From NCBI GenBank assembly GCA_019400425.1, contig JAFREE010000028.1:62001-126000 (forward strand): a stretch of 64,000 bases of DNA, written 5' to 3'. Every line of letters starts with the position of its first letter. The stretch's first letter is position 1. The translations under genes were made by a program, and so were the position numbers. The notes under the pieces were generated by a model. That model did no database searches and was not told the DNA's origin. It saw only the letters and a list, made by a program, of their open reading frames with translations. Shown piece by piece: positions 58,604 through 64,000 of the stretch. The DNA comes from Hymenochaete sp. R1 (Eukaryota; Basidiomycota; Agaricomycetes; Hymenochaetales; Hymenochaetaceae).

Positions 58604-59714
58604 GTCGAGAGATGTGTTGTTCTATGAGCTAGAAGCTTGGGGGGTAGAAAACCAGGAGTAGTTCTCTGCTGAATCCAAGACCTTTTCATCGTCTCATTTA
58701 TACCCGTTGTCGAAGTCCTAGCTATCATAAGGGAAAAAAAGATTTTTATGAGCATAGTCCCAGAACCTGAAAAATCGCGCAATACACGAATGTTCGATTG
58801 GTAAGTATTCAATATGATCACTCAAAATTAGAAATATTTCACACCCCAGGAGAACGAGGAGATCGCATGTTCTGGCTTCATTCGAGCGGATCAAGTCGTC
58901 CGAACCAGCGCAATGGACTTTACACTTCTCAGACGAAGACGTTGATGCTTCCACAAGGGCATAATACGACCGCAAACACCCCTCGGAACGGGTACTATCC
59001 CTTGGCGGTTAGCCGGCCATGCATCTGTGTATGAACGCGGGTTCGTACGGCGCTTGAGTATGCTCTGAAAATGGAAAGTATGCACTCTTCGCGGTTCTAG
59101 CCAGGTCTGGAGCCAGTAACCCAAAACCTAAATGATCTATGGTTAATCGCATGGCGTTTGATGTGCATGATCACGATTTTCTGTGGCGTTCGCTCGTTAG
59201 ATTGCTCAACAACTAATAAACGTACTGGCCCGTGCTCTGGTCTGTGCGTGTTCCTAGAAGTAACAATAACAGCGAGCCAGAAACGTTTTCATACGCAATT
59301 ATTTCAACGGAATGGCGTTTTTAGAAGAGTTATTTGCGACAAAAAACACTGACATATGTGCGGCAATAAAGATGCCTTCAGCGTTACAAACTGGGGCCCA
59401 GGAACTTGCTCGGCGAAAACAGGCCCTTGTAGATTGTTTCATTAAACCCATAAAGTCCTATAATTTCGCACCATCGGCGGAGAAGGGACCTGGATATCAT
59501 CACGAGGTGAAGAAAAGGCTGAAAATAATCGCAGAACTGAAGACATGAGCGCAGGAAAATAACATACCTCCTCAGTGGCGGTGAAAAAGGCTCCGATCCC
59601 AACGCGTGTTGAGCGGCGCGCCTCTTCTCTCCTCTCCCTTCCCCACCACGACTTCCCGTGTCCAAAATTGCCATCCTCACTACTATCGATCATCATCTTC
59701 TTGTGATTTCAAGA
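58604..59714. other. Intergenic region; one doubtful small frame
   Basis: About 1.1 kb. A plus-strand frame of 78 codons at 59312-59548 (starts MAFLEELFATKNTDICAA) is intact but matches nothing I know and has no splice context. The DNA also serves as promoter for the secreted-protein gene (left) and the 59715 gene (right). Confidence 0.35.
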
Positions 59715-60993
59715 ATGTCTTCACGCTACCGAGAGCGTTATCGTGACCGGTCCCAAGATAGCCGTTCGGTTTCTCCAGAGCGGCACCCCGAAAGAGATAG
59801 CAGGGAGAACAGAAAAATACGAGAGGACCGAGGCAGACCGCTCCCCCATGGCGCCAGTACCATAACTGATGGCGACTACTATTCAAAAAATGATGAATTC
59901 CGACTTTGGCTTAGGAACGAGAAGAACAAAGTGAGCTTCTACATCGCATTAACTGCGCTGAATGACCTGTGCACCCGTTACTGAACGCAATTCCGGGCCT
60001 GGCGGTGCAACAGTTCTTCGACGAGCTCGCAGGTGAAAGAGCGCGAAAGTATGTCCCACGTTGGTTGACCTTGATTTGAACGAGTTTCGGCTCATTCAAC
60101 CCGTGTGCCAAGATATTTCAGCAAGTTTGTGAAGGTTAATACCTATGATGGTCCTAGAATGCCTATTGACGGCTTCATTTTTGCAGGCGTGGAATCGGGG
60201 TAAATTGTCAAGTATGGACTAATCATTCATTCATACATAATCCGTCCTATAGAATAATTATTCTGTCCAGGCTCTTACTACTCCGGTGTGGATGCTCAAC
60301 CAGCATCATCGCAAACGGCGTACCGATGGTCCTTTGCAAATAAGGGCGACCGGTCAGACAAAACGGCGCTTGAGGCAGCCCGCAAGGCCGCTGGGACAGC
60401 CACAAATAGCAAGGCACCTGAGATGGATCGTCATATGATCGATGAAGTTCTACCTCTCGAAGACCCGCATGTCAAGCCAAACAGGGTTTTGGGGCCAAGT
60501 CTTCCATCTGGAAGCGACCGCGTTCTCATGCGGGAAGCGGAAGAAGAGGAGCGGGCATCTGAGAGAGCATATGATCGAAAGCGGGTGCGCGAGGTAGAAA
60601 AAGATCGCGCTGAAGACATGTTTGGACCCAAAGAACAGGGCAGAGACGGTATGTTGGAGAAGAAGAAGGCACGGCGGGAGGCGGATCGCTCGTTCCGGGA
60701 TGAGAAGGATGACGCTCTCGGTGATTATGATGATAACACACTCCTGGGTGGTGGAGATAGCTTTCAAGCAAGGTCAGTGACACGAGTTCATGGAAAGAAA
60801 AAAAAATTGTTCATATGCGTTGACAAGGGTTGCACAACGGGATGCTGCACGTCGGCGGTTTGAAGAGAAACGAGGGCAAATTCGTGAAGAAAAAGGAAGC
60901 GCTACGAAGGAGAGAAGAGAGGCGTTCCAGGCGAAGGAGAAGGCGACAATGGATATGTTCAAGCAGTTGGCTGCCGAACGATTCGGTGCTTGA
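59715..60993 (+). CDS. SCI1-like basic/RS-rich nuclear protein
   Basis: Six exons in frame (59715-59930, 60014-60048, 60113-60134, 60187-60211, 60271-60772, 60828-60993) give 321 residues. It starts MSSRYRERYRDRSQDSRSVS, an Arg/Ser-rich segment. The conserved block DGDYYSKNDEFRLWLRNEKN, FFDELAGERARK, YFSKFVKAWNRGKLS, SYYSGV resembles the SCI1 (style cell-cycle inhibitor 1) block 'Y...N.EF..WL......F..L....A...F..FV..WN..KL...YY'. The rest is charged coiled coil (EEEERASERAYDRKRVREVE and AQRDAARRRFEEKRGQIREE). Exons 2-4 are tiny (35, 22 and 25 nt), all within the conserved block. Family members are nuclear; the molecular role is unsettled. Converges with the eL21 gene, 173 bp. Confidence 0.72.
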
Positions 60994-61166
60994 GTTTTCC
61001 CTGCCTAGGTATGTTTCAAAACGTAAAGTGAACTTGCCTGCGATGTTTTGCGCGCATTTGATTCAGGTAGAGGGGACATGGGAAACTCGATACAACAATA
61101 TGCATGACATTGGAAATTACTCTGAGCATGAACGCAGTAAAAAGTCGAAATCCACACAAGAACACT

Positions 61167-61772
61167 TCAGATAAAGGTTTCATATGGCAGAGGGACAATC
61201 GTTTGCGGTGCGTTCTCTTTTGACGAAACAGTGTGTCCCTCTCGTGGAGTGGGTTGCACACGGCGGAGCGAAGGGACAGGTTCTAAAGTTCGACCATGGG
61301 TTAGAAATCTCAGAACCAACGCGTAAATAAAATGATACATACCTCCCTTCTCCTTCGCCTCCGTCCGGGTTTGTTGGTTACGTTTAACGCGCTCGATGAA
61401 CTCCTGACGACACTTCGAGTGGCGGATGTGCTCGACCCGGATGTTAACACGCTTCTCAATGTAACGATTGCCGACGACTTTGTGAACAATGACACCAACA
61501 GCGTGAGGGGTAACATTATATACGATTCCAGTACGACCGTGGTAGAACTTGTGGGGCATGCCCTTTTGCTGAGCCGCATTGGCCTTGATGTCGACGATGT
61601 CTCCGACACGATAGTTTACAAGAAAAGTTGACAACTTGACCGGGCCAGATTCTTTATAAGTGTGTGAGTTCATCTGCTGATATGACAGTGGATTTCAAGC
61701 CTTAGACACACCCTTGAATCCGCGCTTGAACATGTGGCGCGTACGCGCCCTGTAACCGAATGAATGAGGCAT
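61167..61772 (-). CDS. RPL21: 60S ribosomal protein eL21
   Basis: Cytosolic large-subunit protein. First exon from ATG 61772: MPHSFGYRARTRHMFKRGFK. Then, after an intron with acceptor TTATAAAG, ESGPVKLSTFLVNYRVGDIV, ANAAQQKGMPHKFYHGRTGI, VYNVTPHAVGVIVHKVVGNR, YIEKRVNIRVEHIRHSKCRQ, and after a second intron PVPSLRRVQPTPREGHTVSS ending APQTIVPLPYETFI. All are eL21 hallmarks including the N-terminal MPHS-GYRARTRHMF and the C-terminal PLPYETFI. About 160 residues, as usual. Head-to-head with uS4, an arrangement that may co-ordinate two ribosomal protein genes of opposite subunits. Confidence 0.96.
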
Positions 61773-61965
61773 CTTGAGGTCGTTGTCGCTGTCGTTGTCG
61801 GCGGCGCCGGAGTAGCGTTAGTAGCACTTAGGTTACGATCGAGCGAGCGCGTGACAGAAATTGAACTTGGCTGTATAGCAGTATTATGTAATCCACGATT
61901 GGTTCACGAATAATTCTGCAGTGCACACTGAAGGAATTCGACGTCGACAACGCTCAAGACTCAAA
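61773..61965. promoter_or_regulatory. 193-bp bidirectional promoter of eL21 and uS4 genes
   Basis: The two ribosomal protein start codons are 193 bp apart, head to head. The spacer has CGTTGTCGCTGTCGTTGTCGGCGGC near 61786-61812 on the plus strand (CGNTGTCG-type repeats) and an ATTGG box-like CCACGATTGG near 61892. Shared regulation is likely but no proven element can be named. Confidence 0.55.
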
Positions 61966-62749
61966 ATGCCGAGGTACGATATAATAAAAATCTCACAAGA
62001 GAATGTTGCTAATTGTGTTGTAGGGCGCCGAGAAACCACAGCAAGACGTGAGCATTGTTCATTTTCCATCAAGATCCACTTATGTGGAGGGCGCGTTGAG
62101 CTGACCTATGCCACGCATTTGTTGCCCCATAACTATCCAGTTACAAAGTTCCTCGTCGTCCGTTCGAGTCCGCTCGTCTTGATGCAGAGCTCAAGCTCGC
62201 CGGCGAGTATGGTCTCCGTAATAAGCGTGAAATTTGGCGTATCTCGCTCGTCCTATCCAAGATTCGACGTGCCGCTCGTGAGCTACTGAAGCTCGACGCT
62301 AAGGACCCCAAGCGACTGTTTGAGGGCAATGCCCTTATTCGCCGTCTTGTGCGCATTGGTGTGCTTGATGAGACTCGTATGCGTCTGGATTACGTGTTGG
62401 CGTTGAAGATCGAAGATTTCTTGGAACGTCGTTTGCAGACCCAAGTCTTCAAGCTTGGACTAGCAAAGTCGATTCACCATGCTCGTGTCCTAATTAGGCA
62501 ACGTCACATCCGGTACGTTGTAAAGTGTCGACTAGATTATTCTCAAGCTAATTGAGTCTACTTGCATGTGAAAGTGTTGGCAAACAAATCGTCAACGTCC
62601 CCTCATTCGTCGTGCGCCTCGACTCTCAAAAACACATCGACTTCGCTCTCTCATCGCCCTACGGCGGAGGACGTCCCGGTCGTGTCAAGAGGAAGCGCGC
62701 GGCAGCGGCAGCGAAGAAGGAGGAAGGCGGAGATGACGATGAAGAGTGA
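61966..62749 (+). CDS. RPS9: 40S ribosomal protein uS4 (S9)
   Basis: Four exons (61966-61973, 62024-62047, 62141-62512, 62575-62749) give 192 residues. The first exon is only ATGCCGAG; joined product begins [20 protein letters not shown]. Then [40 protein letters not shown], the S4 RNA-binding domain [40 protein letters not shown], and the tail [20 protein letters not shown] ending EEGGDDDEE. It binds 18S rRNA and helps set decoding fidelity. Start and splice sites are fixed by the conserved N terminus. Converges with the poly(A) polymerase gene, 193 bp apart. Confidence 0.97.
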
Positions 62750-62942
62750 TTGCAACGCGCGTTTTTTTCCTTAGTCGTGTCGTTTACCCTTTGAGCCCCA
62801 TGTTATATGCCTTGTACTCCAAAATCTTATGTGCATTCTCACATCTTTATCCAAACAAACGTATGTTGTCAAATGAAACGCTTAGAGGTGGGATAGCGCT
62901 AGTGTACAAGTCGACGGCGACCAAAGGAAATAACAACAAAAA

Positions 62943-64000
62943 TTAATACCTATATTGGGGCCCTCTCCCGTGACCTCGATTATATCCAAAATCATTGTTA
63001 CTTACAACGTGCCCTTGATTCATATAATTACTTTGGACTCCATGATGAGGAATCTGAGCGTTCAAAATTGGACCTGCAGAAGCATTAAAAAACTGTTGTC
63101 CCCAGTTCTGGTGTGGGTGTGGATAATGGAAGTTAAACTGAGGAGTAGATGGGACCTGAACATGTTGATGTTGCAAATTAAACCGATGATTATTCCAGTG
63201 TAAGACTGGAAGCTGCTGTGCGTTCTTGTTATACCCTTGATTTGATTTATTCATTGGTATCTGGTTTTGTGTCATGGGGCTTCCGTTCAGAGGACCCGGA
63301 CCGAGGCGTATCGAAGGGTTTCGAGAGATTTTTCGACCTTGGCCACCATGAGAACCTATTGAAGGTACTGACATAAATCCAGGCCCCTTGTTGGCCATGG
63401 AAAGACAACTTTCAGCTGTGCGAGAGAAAGATCCGTTGTCAACAAGAGCCTCCAATGTATTCCGCCTTTCAATATCCTAGGGCAAGTGAGTTTCATGATG
63501 TTAAGCAAAGCACAGAAAATAGGCCTAGCGCTAACCTCATGTGGTATTTTATAAATTTGAGCGAGGATAGACACCGTTTTGTCCGCGGAAGTATCTAAAC
63601 TTGCGTTCTGTAGCACATGCAAGGCTTCCTTAAAGGCATCGACGATCAGAGCAATCTTTCCGCAGCCTTTAGTGATATTGTTCTCTGCGCATGCCTTTAT
63701 TACAAAAATATCCAAGAGGAGTGATCCCTTTCTTACCGGAGTTGAGTATGCATTGGACTGCTAATACTGCCGGACTACCAATCCTTGCTTCCCAATTCTT
63801 GGATTTTTTGGTGAGGATTGTCTTCTCCGAGACCGAAATATAATGGGTGGCGTAAGAGAAATCGTGCCCATAATAACGCAAAAACTCCATCAACAGCATG
63901 CCAAGAGCCTTTTCATCATAGGGAGATTCGAACAATTTGTTGGGACGTCGAGTTGGATTGCGCTATATCAAAGTAGACAGTAGTCAGTAATGAACGCATG
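62943..64000 (-). CDS. Trf4/Cid14-type non-canonical poly(A) polymerase, 3' half, cut by window edge
   Basis: C-terminal part only; the gene enters from the right edge. The exon ending at an acceptor GATATAG (about 63964) begins RNPTRRPNKLFESPYDEKAL and continues GMLLMEFLRYYGHDFSYATH, matching the PAP-associated domain ('LG.LL..FL.YYG..F'). Then VLAVQCILNS joins, across an intron with acceptor CATGCGCAG, ENNITKGCGKIALIVDAFKEA, the 'N-I-KGS...F..A' element of Trf4 proteins. A disordered Asn/Gln/Gly/His-rich tail (QLPVLHWNNHRFNLQHQHVQ) ends RGHGRGPQYRY. Such enzymes add short oligo(A) tails to aberrant RNAs for the exosome (TRAMP complex). The catalytic nucleotidyltransferase domain is outside the window. 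Confidence 0.75.

Noticed and set aside
59312..59548. 78-codon plus-strand frame as a separate gene
   Set aside because: Intact but without homology, neighbours or splice signals to support it; kept only as a note in the intergenic entry.

Overview
The window looks like nuclear DNA of a mushroom-type basidiomycete (Agaricomycetes). Genes are dense and intron-rich, with roughly 35-70 nt introns that start GT(A/G)NGT and end in a CTNAY branch site plus YAG. The protein set is typically fungal: Mug190-like C2 protein, p150Glued, an RNAi-type RdRP, a stand-alone Nup96, a SIKE/STRIPAK protein, a non-canonical poly(A) polymerase and a small Kex2-site secreted protein. I saw no bacterial, plasmid or organellar features and no RNA genes.

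Layout. 1-9.7 kb is gene-poor: one conserved proline/serine-rich protein of unknown role (2572-3288), long pyrimidine-rich intergenic DNA, and a stretch at about 8.0-9.3 kb (minus) that looks like an unrecognised or decaying multi-exon gene. 9.8-23.2 kb carries Gos1 (SNARE), a Mug190-like SMP/C2 lipid-transfer protein, dynactin p150Glued and a C2H2 zinc-finger protein. 23.6-32.5 kb carries adenosine kinase, a large RNA-dependent RNA polymerase, an RCC1-repeat protein and Swi5. 32.9-41.2 kb carries a SIKE/FGFR1OP2-like protein, COX subunit 5A/Cox6, an NTF2-like protein, an RWD/DUF1115 protein with an inverted broken second copy, and a Tra2-like SR protein. 41.7-50.8 kb carries two unrecognised ORFs, Nup96, a homeodomain protein and a lysine-methyltransferase-like protein. 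50.9-53.7 kb is accessory: a 388-bp foldback element with long terminal inverted repeats and a probably broken membrane-protein gene. 53.7-64 kb is housekeeping: RVB2 back to back with mitochondrial uL2, a Gon7-like small acidic protein, a small secreted protein, a SCI1-like protein, eL21 back to back with uS4, and the 3' half of a Trf4-like poly(A) polymerase running off the right edge.

Functional themes: intracellular trafficking and motor attachment (Gos1, p150, Mug190-like), RNA metabolism (RdRP, Tra2, Trf4-like), chromatin and DNA repair (RVB2, Swi5), nuclear pore (Nup96), and cytosolic and mitochondrial translation (uS4, eL21, uL2m). Most neighbours are simply head-to-head or tail-to-tail with short spacers; nothing resembles a secondary-metabolite cluster or a mating-type locus. 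The most unusual items are an RdRP whose catalytic DxDGD motif is assembled from three exons including a 12-nt one, the inverted RWD pseudogene pair, and the foldback element. Exon coordinates were worked out by hand from splice consensus and frame; outer limits are more reliable than internal junctions.
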